Source: CAYUST01 sp964447535 (lineage in GTDB: Bacteria > Patescibacteriota > Gracilibacteria > Absconditabacterales > Absconditicoccaceae). Taken from it: 64,000 nucleotides of DNA. The first letter of the stretch is position 1. Each line of letters starts with the position of its first letter. The notes below the pieces were generated by a model. That model saw only the letters and a list, made by a program, of their open reading frames with translations. It made no database searches and was not told the DNA's origin. A program made the translations under genes and the position numbers. Below, piece by piece: positions 10,995-21,477 of the stretch. Where the stretch lies: the NCBI GenBank assembly GCA_964447535.1, contig CAYUST010000001.1, positions 1 to 64,000 of the forward strand. Reading direction: 5' to 3'.

Positions 10995-11020
10995 ATCCTG
11001 CGCATGCGCAGGATTTTTTT
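10995..11020 (+). terminator. Intrinsic terminator
   Basis: Self-complementary stem 'atcctgcgcatgcgcaggat' followed by seven T, 26 bases after the stop of the zinc-knuckle gene. Confidence 0.9.
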
Positions 11021-11035
11021 GTAGATGAAAATGGC

Positions 11036-11758
11036 TTACCAACGTAAACTCTTGCGGTTGTAAGCAATGATGATGAGTGTCAGCAACACAAGTCCTCCTG
11101 CGGTCCAGAAAATAAGAGGTGCATCAAACTCTCTTGCTACCATTACACCCGTCAATGCCCAAATAGTAACTGCCAAAAAGCTTATGCGTTGAGTATGTTG
11201 TGTAATCCAGATAGTTGCTCCATAGCTTATACTGATCCACAGTAATACCCGTCAAACTGAGGTGACTGCTCGTGTGCCTCAGAGATCCGTGATTGCTCAA
11301 GCGATGTTGAGTGGTGTAGCGATAGTCAACCAACTGGTGTATATACTAATGGGAATCGCAAGACATATATTTTCCCATTTTTCATATTTCCTCTGGGAAA
11401 GGAGCGAATGGATAGGTAAAAGAGAGAGCCACATCAAGATGATCAAGAGGGCGCTTACCCAAATGTACCCATCAATAGTTGAAAATGCATACCATAACCC
11501 ATGACAAACAAAATTAACAAAAAGATATGGTCTTATTTTACGTATATGTTCCTGATGCGAAAATACCTGGTAGAATATACCAATTATCAGTCACACATAA
11601 ATAAGGCCTCGTATACTAAACGTTCGTCATGCAGGAGTTGCTATTGATCACGAAATGCTAGTTATGTCTTGTATTTGACTATCACCAAAATAACCAGTTT
11701 GTCCCAAATAGGACATACCAGCTATAAAACAGAACGCAATCAAAATAAGGTAGCGCAT
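11036..11758 (-). CDS. Multi-pass membrane protein, possibly TspO/MBR-related
   Basis: 240 residues rich in Trp, Ile and Leu with about six to seven hydrophobic helices and several UGA-Gly codons. The segment 'YTSWLTIATPLNIAGAI' resembles the Trp-rich TspO/MBR-like family ('W.TVA...N'), but this is a weak motif match. TspO-like proteins bind porphyrins or act as sensors. The start lies 2 bases after the stop of the small Cys-rich gene, so the two are co-transcribed. Confidence 0.7.
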
Positions 11759-11760
11759 GA

Positions 11761-12054
11761 CTATGATCCCGTAGTAGTAGTGTCACTTTCTACGATAGCT
11801 TGTTGTGTAGGACATCCTCCATCTTTGGAGCAATTACTTCTCCCCTCATCTCACCAATACTTACTCATGCCACATCCGCCATCATTACCTCCTCTCCACA
11901 TGGCTTTGGAGTATCCAATGTGCATGCCAAACCAAATGAGCCCAAGAGCAACGAGAATACCAACTATCCATTTCCAGAGATGTCCGTGACAACAACCTGC
12001 ACCACACATAGATCAGTGACAACATCATTTCATTTCTTCGTGATTTTTTTCCAT
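11761..12054 (-). CDS. Small Cys/Gly-rich membrane protein
   Basis: 97 residues. An N-terminal cytosolic-side tail with 'CCHGSMCGAGCCHGH' (five Cys and two His close together) is followed by one membrane helix ('WIVGILVALGLIWFGMHIGY') and a Gly/Cys-rich tail, eight Cys in all. It looks like a metal-binding or redox protein, but no family is recognised. In code 11 the gene is invisible because UGA-Gly occurs at residues 10 and 14. It belongs to a minus-strand run of membrane genes. Confidence 0.7.
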
Positions 12055-12076
12055 TTTATAAGTATTCTGTATAAAG

Positions 12077-12523
12077 CTAGATTATCTGTAAGATGATGAT
12101 GAACAATCCGAGAAGGATAGCCAAAATCCCAAAGGGAACTTGTACGACAATAAGCATATCATACATACTTTTGATTTTAGCTGGATCCATTTGCGCTTTA
12201 CTGGTCATCAATTTCGTAACGACACCATAGCCCAAGGTAAATCCCAAGACAAATTTGGAGAGCGTCAACAAAAGTTGCATCATACCTCGAAAAGTACTTG
12301 CTTTGAATAAAGTAATTAATCCTCCAAGTCCCACGGTAATATCCCACAAACCTAGCAGAATCAGAATGGCTCCAATAGCTCCTTGCCAAGGAATGATAAC
12401 GTCCAATTTGTCTTTGACATTAGGGGCCTGCGAAACAATGAGTCCGTAGCAAGCAATAAGTCCTCCCAATACCAGCATAAACGCTGCAAACATTCACAAA
12501 AGCAATGAAAATTTTGCAAACAT
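12077..12523 (-). CDS. Four-helix membrane protein of unknown function
   Basis: 148 residues with four predicted membrane helices, e.g. 'FAAFMLVLGGLIACYGLIV', 'GAIGAILILLGLWDITVGLG', 'FGILAILLGLFIIILQII'. One UGA-Gly near the N-terminus (residue 10) links the true start at 12523 to the main frame. No family recognised. Stop TAG. Same minus-strand membrane cluster. Confidence 0.78.
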
Positions 12524-12592
12524 GCCAAGCAGTAGCAAATAAAACACCTTATTTTATCCCTTTTTTACTAGATTGCAAGAGCACAAACAGTT

Positions 12593-13066
12593 CTACCAAA
12601 GAAAATAAGCCAACATCCCAGCGATAATATTATTACAAAAATGAATAATAACACCAGGTCGAATAGTCTTCGTTGTATACGCAAGATATCCTAGAATAGG
12701 TCAAATTACTAATCCCGTAAATACCATCTGTTGCAGCAAATCAAATGAAGAAAGTCGAATTATATTTTTGGCATGCCAGAGACCAAACATAAATGACGTT
12801 TGTACAATACCTGACGTGACACCAAAGTGTTGTATCAGTGTGTGTTGGAGATAGCCTCTAAAGAGTATTTCTTCGTAGAGTGGAGCTAAGAAAATTGTCA
12901 CTACTAGTGGATAGTGGAGGAAGACTTTTCAGGTGTGTAGCCGTTCAAAATATGACCACGCTATCGTAGCGAGATACAGAAAAGCAATGACTCGTACTTG
13001 CACGAGAGGAGTGATGCCCGCAACAGTCACAAATCAAAAGAGTGAGGGTTCGCTGTTGTTTGGCAT
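12593..13066 (-). CDS. CPBP family intramembrane metalloprotease
   Basis: 157 residues, short for the family. The CPBP (Abi/type II CAAX-protease-like) motif 'APLYEEILFRGYLQ' gives the EExxxR signature near residues 65-71, followed by 'FMFGLWHAKN' (FxxxH) and 'GVIIHFCNNIIAG' (HxxxN), so the catalytic Glu and His set looks complete. Such proteases cleave prenylated or membrane peptides, or serve in peptide-toxin immunity. Four to five membrane helices. Three UGA-Gly codons; the ATG at 13066 is the first after an in-frame stop. Confidence 0.88.
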
Positions 13067-13078
13067 TTCTCGTCTGTA

Positions 13079-13540
13079 TTAACCAATTAAATTATATTTG
13101 GGGAAGAAACGATATGCGATATCATAAAATGCTGCAAGTGTTTTGTCGAGACCTTGAGGTTTCTTCATCATAGTTTGGGTGAGCATATTCTCAAATTTGT
13201 AGAGCTCAGATTCTACTGTCTTGCCAAGCGTTTGAAATGCATCTGTGTCTTCTGCGTTGGGTTCACCGTTGAGTCTTCTAAACTCTCGAAAGGCATCTTG
13301 ATGCAGTGCATAAAATCTTCTAAACATTTCACCTCACTTGGTTTTATAACCTTGCAGCTCTTCTTTGATATAATCATCGATACAGGTCTGTACTTGCTTG
13401 ATTTCCTCACTATCCAATCAACGAAAAATAACGCCATAGTGAGGATGTTCTACGAGATCAGTAAAATAGGGTACATACTTTTTCTGTTGATCAAGATTAC
13501 GAATAATGAGGAGAATTTGATCTTTGTCTTGCGGTTGCAT
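13079..13540 (-). CDS. Unknown helical protein
   Basis: 153 residues, charged and helical, no membrane segment. Start at 13540 gives 'MQPQDKDQILLIIRNLDQQ'; UGA-Gly at residues 41 and 69 joins two fragments. No motif recognised. Ends on TAA 12 bases before the CPBP protease gene, and starts 17 bases after the upstream small gene, so an operon is likely. Confidence 0.78.
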
Positions 13541-13557
13541 AGTGTAGATGAAGGATA

Positions 13558-13812
13558 TTATAAATACTGTTGTATACAAGCATGGATTGCGAGTTGTACG
13601 TTTTCTCTCTCTGCCTCTGTGCAGGTGATGAAGAGCTCCTGAGCTGTACCTCATTTTTTCATCATAAACTTGAATCCACTGGGAGTAGTATACGAATAGG
13701 TCACCCCCAAGAAGCTGGATCATGACTGCTGTCTACTAATTTTGCCTGGTATGATTCTTTGAATGCCTGGAATATTTTGGAGCGCATTGAGTAATGGCAA
13801 AAACTCTTTCAT
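13558..13812 (-). CDS. Small unknown protein
   Basis: 84 residues beginning 'MKEFLPLLNALQNIPGIQR', with two UGA-Gly codons and a TAA stop. Compact mixed sequence with two Cys near the C-terminus, no motif recognised. It sits 31 bases after the MFS transporter gene and 17 bases before the next gene on the same strand. Confidence 0.7.
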
Positions 13813-13843
13813 GAGATGATGCTCCTTTTTTATTTTCCCGTGA

Positions 13844-15091
13844 TTATATTTCATGTTTGTGTGTTTGCGTGAGCGTCAAAAAATGAAATGAAAAGAAAAT
13901 AAGCAAACTTACTCAAAAAAGAGGCAAAATCAATCACCAAAGTGTATCTGGTAATAGATAAGAGAGTAAAGCTAACAAGACACACGCGATACATTTGATA
14001 CTGTGAATCGCTAGTTCACGAAAGTAAATCATATCCAAAGCATTGGGTAAATTTTCTTGTGCTCATGTGATTTTGTACCATTGCGTCATCGTATATGAGT
14101 GATTGGCTTTGTGCGTAATTTTGTGAACGGTGTCTATTACTACGAAGGCAAGTTGTGAAAAGAATCCACTAATAAGTGAAATACCCGCGAACAATCGCAC
14201 GCTCCCTTGTCATCGAAATGAGTAGTGTATTCGTTTCTCCAAAAGTTGCTGTTGACTACGTTTTGCATCACTCCTCTTGCCAATGATTCGCATGATGCAG
14301 AGCACTACTATCGTTGAAAGGAAACTAACGAGAGCTACTTTAGTATAGGTATTGAGAAGTGCAAAAAGAATAATCGGCCAAACAATATTAGCCACGAAAT
14401 CAATATATCAGAGGGTACTAAAGGTGACGAAAATGCTTCTTGTCGCTGGCGTCTTGATCATGTGCAAACATCTTTTGAGTGAGGGTGGCGAGTAGGTAAC
14501 CTGTATATGTTTACGTTGATGAAATAGGAAAGGTATACACGAGATACAAAGACAGATACTAGCTATCAAATACAGGTAAGAAGTCCCCCATGTATCAGCA
14601 ACTAGTCCTCCAAGAAGAGGACCAAGTAATCATGCCATAATTCAAGCAGATTCAATGGTTGCTTGATGTATGCCGAAATGTTTGTCATGACTGACTCATT
14701 GCACCATCGTACTATGATATCCTGTCCAAAAGAGTGCAGTATAGGTAGATCCAATCAGAGGGAGGAGCCAGATAACCCACGAGATTTCTCTGGCGATAGA
14801 GAGTATTACAAAATATGCCACAAACATGCTAATTCCTAAAAACATCGCAGGTACTGCTCCATAGCGTGCAGTAAATTTCAGCGTTCGAAAATTGAGATGT
14901 AACATCATCAACAAGCCAAATAGTGCTTCCAACAAAAAAATCTGAGACAGACTCAGATGATACTCAAATCGCAAGATGGCTGGCAAAAATAATCCTACGA
15001 GACTAACGCCAATGAGTTTAATAAAGTTGTTTCGAGCGAGTGGGGATTTATCTTTGAGATCTGCATTTGTAATATGTAACGCATAAGACAT
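13844..15091 (-). CDS. Major facilitator superfamily transporter
   Basis: 415 residues with about ten to twelve hydrophobic helices, e.g. 'IKLIGVSLVGLFLPAILRF', 'FLGISMFVAYFVILSIA'. After helix 5 there is 'GLLGPLLGGLVADTWG', typical of MFS drug or sugar exporters (GP..GG.....G). Several UGA-Gly codons join fragments in one frame. Substrate unknown. First gene of the minus-strand cluster running to 11036; divergent from the glycosyltransferase gene on the plus strand. Confidence 0.88.
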
Positions 15092-15224
15092 GGTGTATGA
15101 AAGGGGTGAGAATTGAAAAATAGACGAGTTTCCTTGCATACTAAAGATATGACTATCCGTTGCAACAGGTCCTTGTATCAGTAGTATCTTTGATGAACTT
15201 TTTATGTTTCTCCAATGTGATAGC

Positions 15225-16313
15225 ATGGTGACGACATTGCTCATTATGTGAGCTATAGCTGGTATATTGGCATTTGGTGGTTTACACTTGACGAGGTCGT
15301 TGGGTATTTTGGATAAACCAGGACCTGATGTCCCCAAGAGACCACGTGTACCTACCCTCCAAGGTATCTTCCTTTTGTTGGTAGCTGCTCTACTTTTGCT
15401 CCTCTTATACAAACCCTATTTACCCGTGAGTACTTCCTCTCCCTTTTTCATTTTGTGTTTGGGTATTCTTCTACTTGCATTCGTGAGTACATGGGATGAA
15501 ATGGAATATCTGATTAGCAAGAAACGGGCGGTGCCTGCTAAGGTGAGACTATTGGTACAAATAGGTGTTGCTTCACTAGCATTTTTTGTTGGAGAGGTGC
15601 GTGTAGAATCACTACCGTTGATGACCACTATTCTACCGGAGGCTATTCAATATATACTGACGGTTGGATGGTTTCTCTTGTTTATTAATGCGATCAATTT
15701 TTTCGATGGTATCTATGGATTGGCTACGGGGATGGCCAGTATTTGATTTTTGACTACCGCATTGCTGATTGGTATAGTAGCAAGTTTTTTCCCTGATATT
15801 ACTCCAGATAAATATATGCTTTTGCAATGAGTACAAGGATATGCTCGAGTATTTTTTGTCGTTGCTGCCGTCTATGCACGGATTGAGTTCAGCCCGAGAG
15901 GAGTAGTGAGAGACGTTGGAACAGTCAGTTTGTGATATGCGTTGGCTTATTTGGCATTGTTGTGAGGAGCCAAAATTGGTACGGTGATTGTCGTACTTTC
16001 ACTTCCGTTATTCGATGCTATTTGGGTAGTCATTGACAGAATGAGAAGAGGAGTAAATCCATTTCATGGCGATTATACACACCTCCATCATAGGTTGCTT
16101 GCTCTAGGTCGATCGAGAAGTGAAGTAAGATGGTTTATACGGATATTCTCTCTTGTATTGATGACGCTTATGCTTTTACAGTGACCAGATCGCATGGGAA
16201 AAGTTATTATTTTTGTAATGATTGCGTGCCTCTTTTTTGGTATCAATATCTACCTTTTCTGGGTCAAAAAATTACCGAGCATCTATCGTCCTTCAATTAC
16301 TAAATCGTCCTAA
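15225..16313 (+). CDS. WecA/MraY-type undecaprenyl-phosphate sugar-1-phosphate transferase
   Basis: 362 residues, polytopic. It carries the family motifs 'NAINFFDGIYGLATGMASI' (the conserved N..DG.dGLa.G loop) and 'GDYTHLHHRLLALG' (the HxHH motif before the last helices, typical of WecA/Rfe-type enzymes). These enzymes attach N-acetylhexosamine-1-phosphate or a related sugar phosphate to undecaprenyl phosphate at the cytosolic face and start surface polymer synthesis. The 'THLHHR' loop favours WecA-like over MraY. Start at 15225 chosen because it restores an N-terminal helix through a UGA-Gly. Six UGA codons. Confidence 0.9.
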
Positions 16314-16315
16314 CT

Positions 16316-16597
16316 ATGAAAACCGTTCAACATATCCTCAAACAAAGACTAGCTGCCAAGCATATGGTCAAACAAAGCATAGGTGCACTAGCAATAGAGA
16401 AACTGAGACCACTAGCATCACATCCTACAAACTTTAGTGGATATGTGAGGAATGGTATTATTTTCTTACGTCTGGATCCAGCAGAAGACAAAGTTCCTCG
16501 ATTTACAGAAAAATGAAATCGCTTAATAATCGTCAACCAAGCGCTTCTTGATTTTGGGTATCAAGTAGTGATGAAGGATTTGAGAATAAAGAGCTAG
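16316..16597 (+). CDS. Small unknown protein, possibly DUF721/DciA-like
   Basis: 93 residues starting 2 bases after the stop of the glycosyltransferase gene, hence co-transcribed. Residues 42-90 ('YVRNGIIFLRLDPAED', 'RLIIVNQALLDFGYQVVMKD') recall the DUF721/DciA fold, but the match is weak. One UGA-Gly. Stop TAG. The 31 bases to the convergent peptidase gene contain an imperfect inverted repeat ('agactc'...'gagtct'). Confidence 0.65.
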
Positions 16598-16628
16598 AAT
16601 CAAGACTCTAGATTCCAGATTCTGGAGT

Positions 16629-17834
16629 CTACATTCACAAATACCCACGTTCCTTCAATGTTTGTCGAATCAGAGAAACCACCACTTTCCTAGGCGTGGG
16701 TTTACCAATCCAAGATCGCGAAGTAGTGATGAAACCTAGATTTTTGAAATGAGTAAGATACGAGTTCCGTCGATCACCTGTCGTGCTGTCAGCGAGCTTA
16801 TAAAAGAGTCTTCCCAGAACTGCTAAGAGTTGTTCTCACAAAACGACGCCATTGGGTGCAAAAAGAGTATTGCTCCCTTTCATGATACCATATTTCTGTA
16901 GTAGTTTCACTGCACTCAAGAGTTCTGCATCATTGGGGAGGTCAGTATACGGCTGGTACGTAGGCTGGACTACGGGGAGTCCATTAGTGAGAGATCGTTT
17001 GGTAATCATTCTTTTGAGCAAGAGTGCAAACTCATATCTCAAGAGGGTATTTTCAGGAAAACATTTTCCATTGCTTCCTTGGAGGATAGTTGTTTTTTTG
17101 AGAGCAATAAATGCGTCCTGGGTATATTGATCATAGGGGAGATCACTAAACGGAGCTTGCGGTGCTCGAGCTCTAAGGCATGCAAGTGGGTCAACCGTCC
17201 AACGTGCAATATCAGTTTTGTTTGTAGATCGATAAGGATGAAACGGCGCATCTGGTTTATCTACTTGGAGATGGAGATGGTATTGAGATGCATTACCAGT
17301 TTTTCCACAGGTCCCAAGAACGGTTCATTGACTCACTGTCGTCCCTACGGTAACGGCAATAGTATCCAGATGTTCATATCCCACATAATAGCCGTTGGGT
17401 GCCTTGACTACCACACAATTTCCTTCATTGAGTGTAACATTATCTCGTTGTTTGATGCGTGTCACGGTCCCAGCAGTGAAGCTGGTGATAGGAGTTCCTC
17501 TCGGAGCAAGAATATCAAATCAGGTGTGTGTCCCTTGTGTTACATTCCAAAAAAAGTAATCACACATTCGTGCTGAAGGACAGAGAAGTTTAGAAGCTAT
17601 CAAATAGTCTTTTTTCTGGACTGTGGAAGCACCTACTACCAAGGTTCAGGTGATTGGATGTGTGTCAAGGTAAGTTCACAGTTCTCTCGCGTCAACTGAT
17701 GCATACGAGGTGGTCCGTTTCCCTTCTCGTGCAAGAAAAAAATCCCAAGCATTCGATCGATGCGTTGTAGTTGGATCGTAGGGAGCTTGCATAATTTGCA
17801 CATAGTTTTGAAAGGTGAAACGTGGGAGTTGCAT
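16629..17834 (-). CDS. Secreted M23-type peptidase with two SLH domains
   Basis: About 401 residues. The peptidase M23 (LytM-like) domain has the zinc motifs 'HTGFD' and 'YHLHLQV' (HxH) with 'GTTVSQGTVLGTCGKTGNAS' between, so the endopeptidase site looks complete; the Gly of HTGFD is UGA. Two S-layer homology repeats follow: 'FSDLPYDQYTQDAFIALKK'...'RYEFALLLKRM' and 'YTDLPNDAELLSAVKLLQKYG'. It probably cuts peptide cross-links while anchored to wall polymer. The frame is open to 17888 and encodes a signal-peptide-like stretch ('GTILGLLFPSLIAMQ') upstream of the ATG I chose, so a non-ATG start is likely. Confidence 0.88.
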
Positions 17835-17888
17835 CGCAATCAATGACGGAAAGAGTAAACCCAGTATCGTACCTTGTTTTATGTTTTT

Positions 17889-18353
17889 TTAGTGATGCTT
17901 GGATGAGTGTCTTCGTGCACCCCATTGATAGGCAATGCCTAGTATAAGGATAAAACTAACGATTCACAAAAATGAAAGTGTAACAAATCCAAAATATTCT
18001 AAACTTATAGTAGAGCATGATACTGGTGAAGTACAAATACCAAATGTGTCGCCTGATGCAAATTTCTCTAACCGATATTTATAGGTTGAGAAAAACAGAC
18101 CTATGAGTGCAAATGGCCATATGTAGTGAATGATGTGTGTTTCTTTCTTCCACAATGCGATTGAGCTGATGATAAATATAGGATAGGTGCATGCTCTAAT
18201 ATATCGACAGAGATCGCATGCTGCAATACCACGTGATGTATCGAGCAAGATGCCCGCCAAAAGATTATTCACTGGATCTCCAAAATAACCTACGTACAAA
18301 GACCCTACCGTACTCAAAGCAGTAATCAACCAAATCAGACGAAGGTGTTGCAT
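17889..18353 (-). CDS. DsbB/BdbC-like disulfide oxidoreductase
   Basis: 154 residues with four membrane helices. The first periplasmic-side loop carries 'CDLCRYIRACTYP' (CxxC next to R, as in DsbB 'CxLCxxQR'), and a second loop has the Cys pair 'GICTSPVSC'. Such proteins reoxidise a thiol oxidase and pass electrons to quinones. One UGA-Gly near the C-terminus extends the product by 24 residues to a TAA that abuts the peptidase gene, in the same frame. Probably an operon with the secreted peptidase, which has several Cys. Confidence 0.85.
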
Positions 18354-18531
18354 CGTTGTGCATAAAAAAATAAAACTTGTGTCACTATATCCATATAGAG
18401 ACAAAATGTAAGCTTTTTTGGTGAGTCGCAATAAGGACATAACTAGTAACTTACATATAGTATTTAGGGCTTGTATTTTATTGACAACTTTGGTATAGTC
18501 TGTGTATTGTTGACCATTAAAATCAAAACCT

Positions 18532-19521
18532 ATGTACAATAAACCTCTGAGACAACAGAAAGTTGACTCCATGTTGGAGCAAGAACAGTATTATATTAAT
18601 GCACAAGATGTTATTGTCTGTCCGCATGGGTACTTCGTGAGACGAAAGGCATTACTCTATGAAACTCAGATGAACGAATTTTGTCTAGGGATTACCAAAC
18701 AAGATGGTCTATATATCGTTTCATTTGATGCTCCTGTTTTCAATGAAGTTCGTGAGCGACCTTGGCAGATATGGTGGTATACTTTATTGTCCTGGTGCAA
18801 AATATTGACGCCTATGCAACGCCACGATGGAATAGAGGAATATAATCAATTTGCCTTTATCACAAGGTTCGACCTTTTCTCTCTCTTGGAGTATGAGTAT
18901 GAATGCGATACACCAGAGGAGTATGCTACATCATTGAAGTATGCGAAACAACGTATGCAAGAACTGTATATGCAAACTCCTATTGAACGTTTTATGAAAA
19001 CGACGATGGAGTATCTCGACGAAATTGTCAGAGAAGATATTTCTCCTGATACACGTCAAATTCTCATAGAAGTGATTCAAGAAGGTATACAAAAATTTTT
19101 GAACCAAAAGAACTCTGTACTTATGTTTGAACAGTATTTATCTATGCTAGAGTTGCAAGAAAGAGCATTTAGGGAATATACAAAGGAAGTCGAGAAGATA
19201 GCTGTATCACAGATGCACTCATGGGATCAGGAAAAACGCAAGGGGCTTATAGATGAGTTAGATGATATACTTGCGTATATGATTGAGCCTGTAAAATTGA
19301 TTAACTGGATCAAACGAATACGTCACAAATTGCATGAATCATTTGAGATTACTTCCGTCAAAAGTTTGCCTGTTGGTGCTGTAGCATCTAGCTCACTAGA
19401 TCACACAACACCTCAATTGGATGAGCTTGAAAGACAGCTTGCTACGTATATCCAAAAGGAACAGTACGAAAAAGCTGCCCATGTGCGAGATGAGATTGCT
19501 CGTCTCAAAAACAGTACATAA
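18532..19521 (+). CDS. UVR-motif protein of unknown function
   Basis: 329 residues, no UGA codon. The C-terminal 35 residues form a UVR (UvrB/UvrC-type) motif: 'QLDELERQLATYIQKEQYEK', then 'AAHVRDEIARLK'. The remainder is helical and acidic without recognisable domains. UVR motifs pair with UvrB/UvrC or with Clp adaptor partners (McsA type), so a protein-interaction role is plausible. A TTGACA at 18481 with a poor -10 lies upstream. First ATG used; an alternative at 18571 exists. Confidence 0.8.
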   Translation: MYNKPLRQQKVDSMLEQEQYYINAQDVIVCPHGYFVRRKALLYETQMNEFCLGITKQDGLYIVSFDAPVFNEVRERPWQIWWYTLLSWCKILTPMQRHDGIEEYNQFAFITRFDLFSLLEYEYECDTPEEYATSLKYAKQRMQELYMQTPIERFMKTTMEYLDEIVREDISPDTRQILIEVIQEGIQKFLNQKNSVLMFEQYLSMLELQERAFREYTKEVEKIAVSQMHSWDQEKRKGLIDELDDILAYMIEPVKLINWIKRIRHKLHESFEITSVKSLPVGAVASSSLDHTTPQLDELERQLATYIQKEQYEKAAHVRDEIARLKNST

Positions 19522-19596
19522 TGCAAAAATTGTTGTGCGTAGTAGGGAACTCCCTGCTACGTTTTTTTGTTTCAATACGAAACTTTTCAGTTGTTC

Positions 19597-20622
19597 TTAC
19601 ACTTTAGTAGTCATCAAAAGTCTCTTGATGTGTAACCAAAAAAATTCTAACGGGAGTATGCCTGATTTGATATCGCTATCCATGACGAGTAGTTCATGGA
19701 AAAGATGCGCAAGGAGTGAGCGTTGTGCTTTGATTTGGGGAAGTAGTTTGAGTTGTTTGGAAACAGCAAAAGGATGCATTTTGAGCGTGGAAGCTAGTTC
19801 TTTGGAGTTAGTCATGCCTTGGTCGTGGAGGTCTGCCATTTGCAACATAAGTTTAATTCATCGATAGAGCATACCGAGAAATTGAAAGGGGACTTGTTGA
19901 TCTGCTTGTAATCATTCTACGACAGATATAGCTTGCTTGCGATTGGTGAGTAAGGTATCGAGGAGCGCAAAGCTATTCGTTTCTGCTTGTGGATAACAGA
20001 CATATTTGATGAGTTCAGGTGTAATTGTAGTCAATCAGCGTCGTTCAACCAAACTACGGAGTTTTGCTAGTTCATTTGCGAGTAAAGAGGTATCAGTACC
20101 GACGATATCTATGATGAGATCAATATTTTCTTCACTCAATTTCATCTCTCCTGCGAGCTTGCGTATATGTGTTTTGAGCTCTACTCCTCATAATTGTTTG
20201 AATTCTTTGAGTACTGCGTGCTTTGCAAAAAACTTATATCACTTGGTTCTTTTGTCTGGTTTGTAGCTTACGATAACAAGAATCGTATCGGGTGAAATCT
20301 GATTTCGATATTGTTCGAGAAGCCCCGCTATTTGTTCGGGACTATTGGGTTTTGGCTTGGGTTTTATCTTGCTTTTGGAAGGAATTTCTTCGGTTTGTTC
20401 ACCTTCTTTGAGGATGCCATAAATGATAACCATCGTCTTGGTCGCAAACATACCGCCTCACAATAATGCTTGCTGAATACGATCACGATCAAGTTCATCT
20501 GCATGAAACACAAAAAGATTCTGAGCACCATGTTTTTCACAGAAGCCCTTCTTCCGTCTCAGGAGTTCTTGCTGGAGCATATAACGCTCTTCACCCGTAA
20601 ATAAACTAAGGTTATCTTGCAT
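19597..20622 (-). CDS. holA: DNA polymerase III delta subunit
   Basis: 341 residues. N-terminus 'MQDNLSLFTGEERYMLQQEL' matches the delta-subunit opening ('lYllyGeE.yll...'). The C-terminal collar domain has 'FLGMLYRWIKLMLQMADLHD' and 'KELASTLKMHPFAVSKQLK', characteristic of HolA. It loads the sliding clamp as part of the clamp-loader complex. A Lys/Pro-rich insertion ('KSKIKPKPKPNSP') near residue 90 is unusual. The frame is continuous over UGA-Gly codons. Convergent with the UVR gene. Confidence 0.88.
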
Positions 20623-20699
20623 ACCATGAGGTCAATAAATCCACTATATATACCCAAAAATGTACAAATAAAAACACAAAAGAAGAAAAACATCACCTA

Positions 20700-20727
20700 T
20701 TGACATTTGTAGTAATATAATTATAAA
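20700..20727 (+). promoter_or_regulatory. Sigma70-like promoter with about 90-base leader
   Basis: TTGACA, 16-base spacer, TATAAA. The predicted leader to the ATG at 20826 contains a short hairpin ('ccttg'/'caagg' near 20742-20756) and a partial palindrome 'taccgagggaccaacctgaggta'. Confidence 0.6.
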
Positions 20728-20825
20728 ATATTTGTCTTCTTCCTTGTTTATCAAGGAGATTGATGATAATTAACACACATTGTTCACATACCGAGGGACC
20801 AACCTGAGGTATAAAAAAATCGATT

Positions 20826-21323
20826 ATGGCACAAAATCAAGCAGGATTTTCCTCTGATGAGGATACTGCAAAAAGAAAAAAAAGAAACTACGATTCTCGG
20901 AGGCTGACGACAGGTCCGCCTCACGCAGGTGACAAACGTGATGAGTTCCGCTCCTCCAAAAAAATCTGGGGAGTAAATCAGGATGCTCTCATTGCGCTAG
21001 GATTCTATTTTGTAGAGGAGGAATTCATGCATTTGAGTTTCAACGAAGAGAAAATCCCCGCAGAGCTGAGACCGCACTTGCCACCCCTGACTGCAACACT
21101 GAACCTACAGCGCACCAGCGATGAACCTTCTGCCGCACATCAGCAGATGGAGTTGCTGAATAAACGCTTGCATGCGCTGAAACCGGGAACGTTACTTTCC
21201 ATTGATGGAAAATTGCGGTTCCATGTAGATGAGCCCAATTTCCCCTCTACCTTTGCTGAATTACTTGCACTGAGAGACGTACGGTTTCGTGGAGCAGGTG
21301 GACATTATCACGAAGAGGAATAG
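20826..21323 (+). CDS. Unknown hydrophilic protein
   Basis: 165 residues, no UGA codon, GC content higher than its neighbours. Basic N-terminal 40 residues ('TAKRKKRNYDSRRLTTG') are followed by an alpha/beta region 'FNEEKIPAELRPHLPPLTA' and a C-terminus ending in His/Glu. No family recognised. Own promoter and terminator. The lack of UGA and the ordinary codon choice could mean high expression or transfer. Confidence 0.75.
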   Translation: MAQNQAGFSSDEDTAKRKKRNYDSRRLTTGPPHAGDKRDEFRSSKKIWGVNQDALIALGFYFVEEEFMHLSFNEEKIPAELRPHLPPLTATLNLQRTSDEPSAAHQQMELLNKRLHALKPGTLLSIDGKLRFHVDEPNFPSTFAELLALRDVRFRGAGGHYHEEE

Positions 21324-21364
21324 GTGGTTTACCGACTATTCAAATAAAACTGATTATTTCGCAC

Positions 21365-21388
21365 AAGCGCCTTTATGGCGCTTTTTCG
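21365..21388 (+). terminator. Intrinsic terminator
   Basis: Stem 'aagcgcc' / 'ggcgctt' with loop 'tttat', followed by a short T run. Confidence 0.85.
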
Positions 21389-21477
21389 TATGTAAAAATT
21401 TTATGTGTGCTTGTTTTTTTGATTGGTAAATAGCAGAGGAATCACTACATTGTGTGCATTTACTTATGTGTACACCT

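Noticed and set aside
15092..15412. N-terminal extension of the minus-strand MFS transporter
   Set aside because: The extension overlaps the plus-strand WecA/MraY gene, and the MFS family starts at the ATG at 15091.
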